The position numbers and the translations under genes are program-made. DNA of 64,000 bases from Pithys albifrons albifrons (Eukaryota; Chordata; Aves; Passeriformes; Thamnophilidae), in assembly GCF_047495875.1 (NCBI RefSeq), contig NC_092459.1, positions 94,659,560 through 94,723,559 on the forward strand, in the 5' to 3' direction. Shown in pieces: positions 38,574 through 48,473 of this stretch. The notes under the pieces are model-generated. The model did no database searches. It saw nothing but the letters and a program-made list of their open reading frames with translations, and was not told the origin of the DNA. Positions within the stretch are counted from its first letter, which is position 1, and each line of letters begins with the position of its first letter.

Positions 38574-41500
38574 CTGCAAAAACAAATCCAAGTATCTCAA
38601 GTTACATGGGAAAAGTAACAGTTACAATGAATGATGTATGTTAATTACATTCCGATAGGCACAAGTTTCTGTGTCGGCAGAGATGATCCTTAGGATGGTG
38701 GGTGAAGGTCGGGAATGCAGAGGTACCACCCCAAGGGTGATGAGAGTCTGCGCTCAGAAGCCATGCAAAGAGTATGCCAAGTTTAAGTGTTCCATCATGA
38801 CATCTCTACACTGAGCAGGTATCACAGGAACACTACGGCTGATGCCTAAGCAGGTACTGAAGTAATAAATGTCACACTCTATATGATGTCATACAGGTCT
38901 TCAAAAGATGTTTTATTTTTCAGATGCTGCAGGTTCCAAAATCTCTGTAAAAAGTATTTCCTATAGCCACAGGGTAATAATATTCCTTACTATCCTGTGC
39001 CAGGGAATACTTTACAGACAATTTCAGCAGTTGTACCTGCTTCAGACGGACACACAGAGACTTTAAAAAAACTACTACGAAGATGAGTTAGAAGGCCTGT
39101 TTTGTGACATTAGATCAAGAAAATAAAAACATATCCTATTGAACTGCACAGGGATCTCACCTTCATTGCTCCGCTGACCTGTTTGGATACCATTTCTGCC
39201 ACCTGCTTCAGATCTGTGACGTAATCATCTACAGAAAAACATAAAGGTCAAATCACCTTCTGAAACGTAACTCCCTCTCTCCACTACCTGCTGTCAGCAA
39301 TCAGATAGAAAAGCAGTACAGTCCCTGTATAAAACTTAAACCTGCAGCACATTGACTCAATTATAGCATTGAGGATGACAACTGGTGTGGTTTATCTCAC
39401 CAGTATTATTATCACTCAAAATGCAGTAGTGTATCGGAGTGTCAACTACAGCAAGCCACAGAGTTCTATCCTAGAAAACCTACAGCTTATGCAAAACATG
39501 AGACACAAAGCCAGTATTTGACATAAAGGAAGAGAGCAGTTGTAAAGAAATAAATAATTAGACAAAAAGATTTGTTTTCAAAACTTTCAAGCTCACATTA
39601 CATTTGATAAAAACCACACAAAACAAGGAGAATAAACACAACTGTGGAGAAAATGAGAAAAAGGAAATTCATTTTAAGAAGGGGAAACAAATCATCTTAT
39701 GTCTCCAGCAAGCTGGCTTTTATAGTAGAGGCCACTTTTTTCTTTCTGGCTTAACTTACCAAGCATTAAGACCAAAAGGAAATAAGCATGAACAGCATAA
39801 AATGCATTAATTTTGCTGTGCTAATTAGGAAAGAAATATAAAGAAGCTTTCAGGAGCACCGAAGCAGGCAGCAGGTCCAGAACACTGGGAGGAATATGGC
39901 ATTTGTTTGATTGCAGTAGCAATGAGACAAGATCACCAACGCAGTAATTCTTTATTCAAGAGTTAAACTCAACAGCTATTGTAGAACTGTTTTGCATGTT
40001 CCTCACTATCCACAGAACTTAAAATGAACAGACTAGCATGTCTCTGGGAACCAGCCTCATCTCCCCAACTATTAGTTTTCTGTGGGGTTTCAGTGCCTGT
40101 AGTGGGACACACTGAGATGATGCACACTCCCCTAATCCTGTCATGGTTAAACACAGCATTCTGCTCTCAAGTCAGTCTCTCTGCTGCTGCTGGAGACAAT
40201 TTAAGTCAGTCACTGTATTCAAGCACAGGGCTATGGTGGTTCCCTCTGAAAGGTGGTAAGCAGCAAGGGATAGTGTTTGTTAAACTGCCAACATGTCCAG
40301 TGTGCTAATCAGACATGGTTAAGGAATACATGATCCATATATGAACATGAATACTAAAATGTACCATCATTCAGGGTTTAGAAGAATAAAACAGTCCAAC
40401 AGCAGCCTCTAAAAACACACCATAGAGGCCTATGGACAGTCATTGCCTAAAAGGAGGATATATCCATAATGAAGCATTCTTACAGTAGAGTGTTGGGATG
40501 GGAAGACTGGTGACCCTATGAAATGGCAAGAAAGAAGTTAAGTAGAAATAATTATTTAGATTATTATACAAAAAGACTGGCACACAGTTACATGAAGTTT
40601 GCCTGCAGAAGTTCAGCTTGACATAGATGGCATTATATTCCTCAGTGTTCAAGGCTTTCCAAAACATAAGGAAACGAAAAAAGGAAATGAAAGGTATTGA
40701 GTAATCTAAACATTTTTGGTTTCTGGCCACTGTACTTGCTAAACTGGGATATATAAACTTCCCAAAGACTAACTAATACTAAAACTCAGCACAAACTCTA
40801 CGCTATCTTTGCTACAACTTTGCTGCTACCAAACCTAAAAAGACAATACCATAGTGCAAACTGTCACTAGCTTTCAAGAAGTAGTTGATTCACGTCAGAA
40901 AAGCACAGATCTGGACACCAGAAACCAAAAGGAACCCAGATAGGAAGTGACACGCTCTCTTGCTCCTACTAGCTACTCTGTTGCACAGGCTGGCATACAC
41001 AAAGAAGAAACGATGCTTAGAATGAAGTCAGATCAGCAGGGTGAGAACTGGAAGATTAAGCTCAGCTTCTCAACCTTTTAGCACCACTGCTCATTACACC
41101 AGCTTTACATCTTGCACAGTAATCCACAGTGAGGGTTCTGTAACCAAGTTTTTTCAACTTAGAACCGCATTGGTAAATTCTGTCATTTTTCCATCCTTAA
41201 GAACAGGCAGGACAGAACTTTTCATTCTTAAGGCCAGCCTCGAGAAAGCACATCCCAATCGCCCACCACGAAATCCACCACCTGGTTCCAATGAGTTTGT
41301 ACAAAATCTTTCAAACGCATGCAGCAAAATTCTCATGTTGTTTGCAGTTCTGTGCAGTCATCAAGCCTTATAAGTGACACGGGGAGGATAAATCTGTGTC
41401 CTACTTTGCAAGTTAGGAGAGTCAACACTGCCATCACTACACAACAGCTTTCAATTCCCTGAGAACTGACTGACTGGGAAGAGAGATTGAAGTATTTCTA

Positions 41501-44500
41501 GTATTCATGTAAAAGGAACACAAGAATGGCCAAAATATAATGACAGTGACCCACCTAGTTCCCCATCTGGCCTCCACCAATGGTGAAGGAAAGAAGTGGT
41601 AACTGTGTGACAATTTCTACAATACACACAGAGAGTGGCCAGCTTTTGCCTTTAAGTACAGTGTCCAACTGCAGACAGCACTTAGAACAAGAGAAATGGA
41701 CACAATAAAACTGAGGCAACAATACATTCATTTGTGACAAACTTATAGCTATTTTAGTTAATTATTTAAACAGTCAATAAACTTAAGCAAGTTCAAAGAA
41801 AGGAAACATCTTAAACATTTACAGCTAGCCAGTAAGTAGGCAGTGTTTCCTCAGCACAGCTGTGCTCTCCATGAAATCTTTACCTTGAGAAGGTTGAGAT
41901 TTTATCTCTTCAGGTGTTACCACAGGCTTGTAGAGCTTCTGCATATGCAAAAAAAAAAAGAGAAATTCTGAAACACCCACTTGGCTTAATGGATACCTAA
42001 TATAAACACAGCAGTCAGAACAATGGAGACAGCAGTAGAATTATTTAGATCAAGAGTATATTAGAGGTTCAGTTACTGAGAATAGCACTCTAGTTAACAC
42101 AGCTACATTCAATGTAAACACATCTCCAGACTCTGCTTTAGTTCTCAGAATTCTAATTATTAAAACATGAGAACTGAAATTCAAGCATTTGAGAAGAAGC
42201 ATTGCCACCTGCTGCACGACTGAGGAACAAGAGCTGCTCTGGATTCTAAGGAGCCATTCACAAAACCAGTGTGCTTTCACAGAGACACAAACTCCAACAA
42301 AGGGGACATTAAGACAAAAAGCTAAGAAAAAGAAAACTACTTAAATGACTTCATTCTGGCCCTGCAATTACTTATGCAAAAGTAAGAACACTGTGCTTCA
42401 GAAACTGTGAGTCTTGTGACTTGACAGTAGTTTACTGAGGCATGAAGTAAACTAATAATAAATGTATACCACCAATATTTAGCTATATTAAAGGTGAAAT
42501 TAGAACTAACTAATAGGGAAGAAGAAAACAAAGCAAAGATACGGAAACACAAGTTATATTATCTGCAATTTAGTATTCCTCAGTTCAGGAACTGTCCCTC
42601 AACCTTCTTCAGCCAAAAGCAAGTAGGAGGAAAGCCAATTATTCCACCCTGCAGTTTTGCCAGAGAATTTTTTCACAGTTCACACATCTTCTTAGCAGAA
42701 GAACAAACACTGCTTGCATTAGCCTCAAACACTGACTAAAAAGCCACAGGATGATCTCTTTCTCTGGCAGTTACAGGGAGAGCACCACAATAAATTAGTG
42801 GTTCTCTCCAGATAAACCACGTCCTCATAGTTGCTCTTTATGCCTCAGAAAACATGCATCACAGGGTTAGGTAGGGCCAAGAAAACACAAAACATCCTCA
42901 GCCAAAAGTGGAGAAATCACTAGTACCTTCACAGAAGGAGCTGAGAGAGGAAAAAAAGACACTTCATTTACCAAGACAGACTAAACTGTCTCTATTTCTG
43001 GATATACTTGCAGACATAAACTAAATTTTCTATATCTTACAGCCATTTTTAATTAAAATAATCTAGTTGTGGGGTGGTTAAACTGAAGAGATCAGCAAGA
43101 GTAAAAAGGGTTGCATGAGAGGCATTCTAAATAACTAATCCACTGTGAGACTCAGGTAGCACATACCTTTCCTTTTGCAGAAAGGTTAAAAGGCCTTGTT
43201 AAATCTTGGCATTCTGCAATAGCTTATTTTATTTTAACTGATTTTGTTTGTTTGTTTTATGTATGTGATATAATGACAAAACAGAAAGATCATAAAAGGC
43301 AATATATGTTGGAAAATGTATCAGGTTTAAGACAAATATGTACTTTTCCTTACTGTAAATCATCTGTGCCTGGCTAACATAGAGAGATCATGTTTGTCAA
43401 TTTTAGTCCTCAGAAATGCAATGTAGGTTTTTAACAACTTTCTAAAAACATCCCTGTCTTCTTTAGTATAGAATAACTGAAGGTGGAAAGGGTCTCTAAA
43501 CACCCTACTGAAAGTAGGGCCAACTAGAGCAAGTTGCTCAGAGCCTGAATCTCTCCAAGGAAGAAGACGCCACAGTTTCATTGTGCAACTTGTGCCAGTG
43601 TTTCCCTCATTTTTTTTGCCAAAGGAATCCTAATTCACCAGGAGGTAAGCAAATGGTAGACCTAAGGTAACTGCAGGGAAGGAATCAAGCAACCAAGGAC
43701 ATGAGGGGGCTGTTTAATGGCAGTAATTACGCTCAATGACAAAAAACCCACAGAAATCACTGCACTATTTGTAATTCCACAATGCCTTTTTTCTTCATTG
43801 AGGTGCTGGAGCAGGTCCAGAGAAGAGCAACAAGGCTGGTGAAGGGACTGGAGCACAAGTCCTATGGGGAGAGGCTGAGGGAGCTGGGGGTGTTTAACCT
43901 GGAGAAGAGGAGGCTCAGAGCTGACCTCAGCACTGTCTAGAACTACCTGAAGGGAAGTTCTAGCCAGGTGGGGGCTGGTCTCTTCTCCCAGGCACTCAGC
44001 AACAGGACAAGGGGGCACAGGCTCAAGCTCTGCCAGGGGAAATTTAAGTTGGAGATCAGAAAAAAATTCTTTCCAGAGAGAGTAATCAGGCATTGGAATG
44101 GGCTGCCCAGAGAGGTGGTGGATTCCCCATCCCTGGAGGTTTTTAAACTGAGCTTGGATGTGGCACTGAGTGCCATGATCTGGTAAATGGACTGGAGTTG
44201 GCCCAAGGGTTGGACTTGATGATCTCGAAGGTCTTTTCCAACCCAACTGATTCTATGATTCTATCATTCTTTCTTTCCTTCCTGGAAGTACCTACTCAAT
44301 GTGGTTACTAGCTAAAGGAAGTGCTTAGGAAGTCACAGGCATTCTTTTTAACAGCTCCGCTCAGCATGATAATGTCTCTCTGTATGTAGTGTAACGTTTA
44401 GTACTTCAAACAGCCTTTGGGCAAGGACTTCAGGAATGTGTGACAAGATAAATAGGTGCACATTGCCACAGACCCAATTCACTCATAGTCACAATGCTTG

Positions 44501-47500
44501 GTACCCACCCTCATTTTACTGAAGAAGCAATAAATGCAAAAAAAATTAATTATATGACAAAGAATCAAAAGCAACCATGGGAAGGAGCTTAAAGGTCAAT
44601 ATTGGATGATTTGTTTCTTCAAGTTACACATGGTCAGCAGGTACTATATGTGAAGTTTTTCTGAAAATCTGAGGCTACTCACCAGCATCTCTTGCTCAGC
44701 TTTCATGGTTTGGATAGCATGCACCAGTATCTTTTTAGGCCACTGTTTACGCTTTTTTGCTGTCTCTACTATTACTTCATCAAACTGGTCTTCGAGAATT
44801 TTAAGGCTGGAATCTGAAACTGACACACACACAAAGTCACTGCACGAATTCTCCTACAATTTTTTTTTACTTTAAGACAAAGATATAGGGAAAATATATC
44901 TGAAATAGAGAAATTATGCATTAACAAAGAGACTGTTAATTGGAGCATAACGATGTTGGATGGTGATTTTGAAGTAAATGAGCTGAGGGGATGGAGGCAG
45001 GGAAACAACTGGGGAAAAAATAAAAAATTTATTTCTCTATGAAGTGTGAATCTATGAAGAAAGCCTTAAAAATAGCTGTCTTTTGACATAATGTGTTTTT
45101 CAAATGAATAAAAGCAGTGCAAGATGCAGCAAGAAAAATGGTTTATCCATGTAATTTATAAGCATTAAGCAAACTCCAACTGTACAAGCAGTAATTTGAA
45201 GTCTGACTGATTTTACACCACAGAGCACAAACATGCAGTTTAACACGACAAAATGCAATGCCACTTTAATGAAACACTCTGGAAATATTCTGCATCCTGA
45301 CAATATCTGCAATTACTACTCATAACAAGTTTGCAAAAAAATAAACATGCCTGCTTTCAACACCTGAGGCCCAAGAGAATATGTGATAGGAGTTAACTTT
45401 CATAGCTCTTTTTTCCAATGTCAGGTCAGACTAAATACCTAGGACATATTTTCACCTGTGAACTAGTGTTTTTACTACTGCTACTCTCCTAAAGTGGTGG
45501 TCCCACAGTGTAAAGGAGAGCACCCTGGACTCTGAATCCCAAGGTCCTGAGTTTGAGTCTCAGTGGGACTGTCCCCTGTCAGTTCAATGCCTCCCTGCCA
45601 TCCCATCCCGTCACATCTCGTATGCTCAGCAGGGTCAGCCCCGGTTAGTACCGGGTGCTGTGACAGTCCCGAGGACTTCCCTGTCACTGTCCAAACTCGC
45701 TCGGCCGTGGCAAATGGACCTCAGGAGTTAAACGGTGGGGCCAGTTCTGTGCACGCTGTGCCTCACCTAAAACACCCACTGTGCAGGCTGGAAGGGCACA
45801 CCCACGTGGGGAGAGCCCTTCCCAAATCTGCGTTCGCGAAGTCTGGCCATACAATATACAATACAATACTCTCCTAAAGGGACTTGGCTTCTTCGAGACT
45901 GAAAATTAAATTTTTTAACAATTTTTAAAGCTTAAGTTACTATTTTAAAACTGGTCTCAAAATTTAGATAAGTAAATGCCTGCACTTCACTGCCATCACA
46001 CATTATCATTACAAACTGCAAAAACAGAAGAAAGCAGAATGAACTGCTCAATCTTATATTCCAGCCACATGTAACTGAAAGGTTGTGCATATTTCTGTAT
46101 TCTTTCACGTGCACACTCCTATAGTTCTTCTCCCTCAGTGGAAATCTGAAAAATTTGTTTTTTTAATCTTCTTAATTTTATTTTGCAAATGCCTTAGCAT
46201 TTAAATTCACTGTTCCCACAAATGAGTACAACTTGCAAGCCAATCAATGTTTTCAATCTAGTGGTAAAGAATGGATTTTGAGCACCCTCTCTGGGTCACT
46301 GTGCAGAATCAGGTGGCTGCAAACCTCAGAAAGGCAATTCAAGGTTTTAAGAGTTTATGGGTTTGTTTTGGTTGTTTATTTTAGGATCACCATGAAATCA
46401 TTTAAGTATAAACAGGAAAGACTTGAGCCAGTGGTCAACATAAATATGGAAGGCACAAAATGTCAGATCTCTTGGTGATTCAAACTGGGTCAGAGATAGG
46501 CACATGAATAAATTTTTGTCAAGTTAAAAAGCACAATATAGTCCTTAGAGCTTCTTCATGCCAGCTACAGGCAGATGACAGCACTTCAGTTCAGCATTTT
46601 GCAACACAAGACCAGTGCATTGTTGACCTTGTAGTTAAAGGAGCTGAAGTTTTATCATTCTAGAACTAAAACTGCAGCAGCTTCGTAGAATCAGAGAACA
46701 GTCTGGGTTGGATCTAGATCTTTAATGGTGATCTAGTCCAAGCTCCCTAAAATAAGCATCTTCAATTAGATCAGGTTGCTCAGTTTTCTGACCAAAATTC
46801 CATTCAAGGAGCTCTTTCCCTATACTTAGTTCAATGTATTTGAATTTTTGGCTTTGTGTAACTGTAAAAAGCATCAAGTTGCAGGTAAAGAACATCTCAT
46901 ACCAACACAGGTGAGCAAATGAACAGGACTGAAATTTTCTTTGAACATCAGACTACCAAGTATCATCACTACTATTATTTAAAAGGCAGTAATTACAAGC
47001 ACACTCTATGTTTATATATTATTATACAGCAATAATATTCAACATTTACTTCATTTGTGTATTAAATAGCAACAACAGACAATTTCTTAGGGTCTCCTAA
47101 AAGGAAGGTACATTGGACAATGCCCCCAGGCTGGAAGGACTCTCAGGAGGTGACTTGGACCTCTTGCTCACAGTAGGGTCAACACCCAGTTCAAACTATG
47201 TTGCTCAGAACACTCCTGTCCAGTTGGTTTTTGGAAGCCTTCAATGCTGGAGACTACACACTACTCTGGGCAGCCTTTTCCAACACCCAGTTACCCCAAC
47301 AGCGAATTTTTACTAGCTTACATCAACTCAGAATTCAATCTGACCCTTGCCTCCAGGCAAAATCAAACCAAATCATAGAATCATAGAATCAACTGGGTTG
47401 GAAAAGACCTGCAAGATCATCAAGTCCAACCCTTGGGCCAACTCCAGTCCATTTACCAGATCATGGCACTCAGTGCCATGTCCAAGCTCAGTTTAAAAAC

Positions 47501-48328
47501 CTCCAGGGACAGGGAATCCACCACCTCTCTGGGCAGCCCATTCCAATGCCTGATTACTCTCTCTGCAAAGAATTTTTTTCTGATCTCCAACTTAAATTTC
47601 CCCTGGCAAAGCTTGAGCCCGTGCCCCCTCGTCCTATTGATGAGTGTCTGGGAGAAGAGACCAGCCCCCACCTGGCTAGAACGTCCCTTCAGGTAGTTCT
47701 AGACAGTGCTGAGGTCACCTCTGAGCCTCCTCTTCTCCAGGTTAAACAACCCCAGCTCCCTCAGCCTCTCCCCATAGGACTTGTGCTCCAGTCCCTTCAC
47801 CAGCCTCGTTGTTCGTCTCTGGAGCAACCAAACCAATCGACCCAAACCAAACCGAACCAAAACAGACCCGCCCAGCAGCAACTCGGTGCAAACCAACGCG
47901 TACCGCTCGGCGACATCGGTTCATCCGACGCCTCCTCCCAGCGCTGCCCGTTGATGGTCACGTTCTTCCGCAGGGCGGTCTCGAACTTCTGCAAGACACG
48001 GGAGAGGCTGGCAATCCATCCATGCACCCCCCGGGGAGGCGGGAAGGGCCGCTCCCGCCCTACCGCCCTGCCCCGGGCCCACCAGGGGCCGCGCAGCCTT
48101 CCCCGCTCAGGCCTAGGCCGCGCTGCCGCCGCCGCTCACCCAGAGCGCGTCCCTCTCTGCGGCGGCCGCGCCGGGCACTCCCTGCAGTGCGACGCGCACG
48201 AAGGGCGCGCACAGCTCCATGACGGCGCCCAGTTTGTGCCGCGAGCGGCACCGCACTCGCGAGTCCCGCCGCGCCTTCGCCTCCTCCTTCCCCGCACCCG
48301 GGCCCGGCCTCGGCTCCGGCGCCGCCAT
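38295..48328 (-). CDS. NSL1: NSL1, MIS12 kinetochore complex subunit (6 coding exons)
   Basis: A subunit of the MIS12 complex (MIS12, PMF1, DSN1, NSL1) that joins centromeric chromatin to KNL1 and NDC80 at the kinetochore. Exons: 48140-48328, 47904-47988, 44683-44813, 41884-41938, 39161-39228, 38295-38573. All borders are GT-AG and the phases close exactly, giving 268 residues (human 281). Recognisable segments are VRCRSRHKL near residue 25, [14 protein letters not shown] in exon 2, [13 protein letters not shown] with [10 protein letters not shown] in exon 3, [14 protein letters not shown] in exon 6, and a basic tail with [10 protein letters not shown] matching the conserved C-terminal tail used to bind KNL1. 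The protein is mostly helical/coiled coil. The start overlaps a YY1-like word in a promoter shared with TATDN3. Confidence 0.93.
39161..39228 (-). CDS. NSL1: NSL1 coding exon 5
   Basis: 68 bases. It completes a split Asp codon, then encodes [19 protein letters not shown] and the following AMK, ending at AAG/GTGAGA. Confidence 0.88.
41884..41938 (-). CDS. NSL1: NSL1 coding exon 4
   Basis: 55 bases encoding [18 protein letters not shown] plus one base of the next codon. Acceptor ATGCAG, donor CAAG/GTAAAG. The 'KPVV.P' wording aligns with the mammalian 'HPVVHP' region. Confidence 0.85.
43468..43625 (-). mobile_element. CR1 3' fragment in NSL1 intron
   Basis: A degenerate CR1 tail in the same strand sense as NSL1, including 'tagagcaagttgctcagagc' and 'cagtgtttccctc'. 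It lies in the intron between exons 4 and 3. Confidence 0.6.
43800..44268 (+). mobile_element. CR1 copy H (left arm of an inverted pair)
   Basis: About 470 bases of young CR1 3' region with an intact terminus ('gattctatgattctat'). It lies in the NSL1 intron between exons 4 and 3, antisense to the gene. It is about 95% like the oppositely oriented copy at 47374-47821 by eye. Confidence 0.9.
44683..44813 (-). CDS. NSL1: NSL1 coding exon 3
   Basis: 131 bases. It completes a split Asp codon, then encodes 43 residues from [12 protein letters not shown] to AEQEML, ending CTG/GTGAGT. It is flanked by inverted CR1 copies. Its length is not a multiple of three, so skipping it would shift the frame. 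Confidence 0.93.
45482..45494. repeat. SINE target-site duplication, left copy
   Basis: The 13-base word TACTCTCCTAAAG; an exact second copy lies at 45867-45879. Confidence 0.9.
45495..45866 (+). mobile_element. composite SINE: tRNA-Gln-like head, 5S rRNA-like segment, ATACA tail
   Basis: 372 bases between perfect 13-base direct repeats. The head (about 45499-45570) follows tRNA-Gln(CTG): GGTCCCA/TGGGACT acceptor arms, CTGGACTCTGAATCC anticodon arm, an A-box-like word near 45507-45517 and a B box GTTTGAGTC at 45551-45559 that fits GWTYRANNC. The segment at about 45617-45660 matches vertebrate 5S rRNA around its A box (AGCAGGGTC, GGTTAGTAC) and then jumps to the 5S 3' end (TACCGGGTGCTGT), missing the part between. 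The remaining ~190 bases are unassigned, and the 3' tail is ATACA/CAATA units. It carries no protein. The tail suggests RTE-type rather than CR1 mobilisation (inference). It sits in NSL1 intron 2, antisense to the gene. Confidence 0.85.
45867..45879. repeat. SINE target-site duplication, right copy
   Basis: An exact repeat of the 13 bases at 45482-45494, placed just after the ATACA tail. Confidence 0.9.
46685..46850 (-). mobile_element. degenerate CR1 3' fragment
   Basis: Decayed CR1 tail wording ('agtctgggttgga', 'ttagatcaggttgctcag') in NSL1 intron 2. Confidence 0.6.
47105..47345 (-). mobile_element. very degenerate CR1 fragment
   Basis: Scattered CR1-like words ('tgctggagactacacactac', 'ctgggcagccttttccaaca') in the right order. 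Borders are unclear. Confidence 0.4.
47374..47821 (-). mobile_element. CR1 copy K (right arm of an inverted pair)
   Basis: About 450 bases of the same young CR1 subfamily as 43800-44268, in the opposite orientation, with an intact terminus ('catagaatcatagaatcaac'). It lies in NSL1 intron 2, ending about 80 bases from the exon 2 donor. A short AACCAAACC-rich run follows at 47824-47868. Confidence 0.92.
47904..47988 (-). CDS. NSL1: NSL1 coding exon 2
   Basis: 85 bases: [15 protein letters not shown], then [13 protein letters not shown] plus one base. Acceptor TCTTGCAG, donor GCG/GTACGC. The phase fits exons 1 and 3 exactly. Confidence 0.92.
48140..48328 (-). CDS. NSL1: NSL1 coding exon 1
   Basis: 189 bases, exactly 63 codons, from MAAPEPRPG to ERDALW, with donor TGG/GTGAGC. 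The VRCRSRHKL and following helix match the mammalian N-terminal region. The human leader is longer. Confidence 0.88.
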
Positions 48329-48369
48329 TTCCCGCCCGGGCCGCGGGCAAAATGCCGTCCCGGAAGCGG
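48321..48369. promoter_or_regulatory. bidirectional promoter motifs: YY1-, E2F- and ETS-like
   Basis: Between and over the two start codons: GCCGCCATTT at 48321-48330 (a YY1-type AAATGGCGGC on the - strand, including the NSL1 ATG), TTTCCCGC at 48328-48335 (E2F-type) and CCGGAAGCGG at 48360-48369 (ETS/GABP-type). There is no TATA box. These are motif matches only. The combination is common in housekeeping and cell-cycle bidirectional promoters. Confidence 0.55.
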
Positions 48370-48419
48370 AACCCGCCGGGGCGGCGGCGCTGCCGCTGTC
48401 ACTGCCGGCCGGGCGCGGC

Positions 48420-48473
48420 ATGGCGGGGCCCGTGGACTGCCACTGCCACCTGGCAGCGCGCTGCTTCCACCCG
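48420..48473 (+). CDS. TATDN3: TATDN3 coding exon 1
   Basis: 54 bases, [18 protein letters not shown], donor CCG/GTGAGG. Contains the first two metal-binding histidines. Confidence 0.92.

Noticed and set aside
45499..45570. Functional tRNA-Gln gene
   Set aside because: The anticodon stem has mismatches, the sequence continues into a 5S-like segment, and the unit is bounded by a target-site duplication, so it is the head of a SINE.
45598..45665. Independent 5S rRNA pseudogene
   Set aside because: It lies inside the SINE's target duplications and lacks the middle of 5S, so it is part of the repeat unit.
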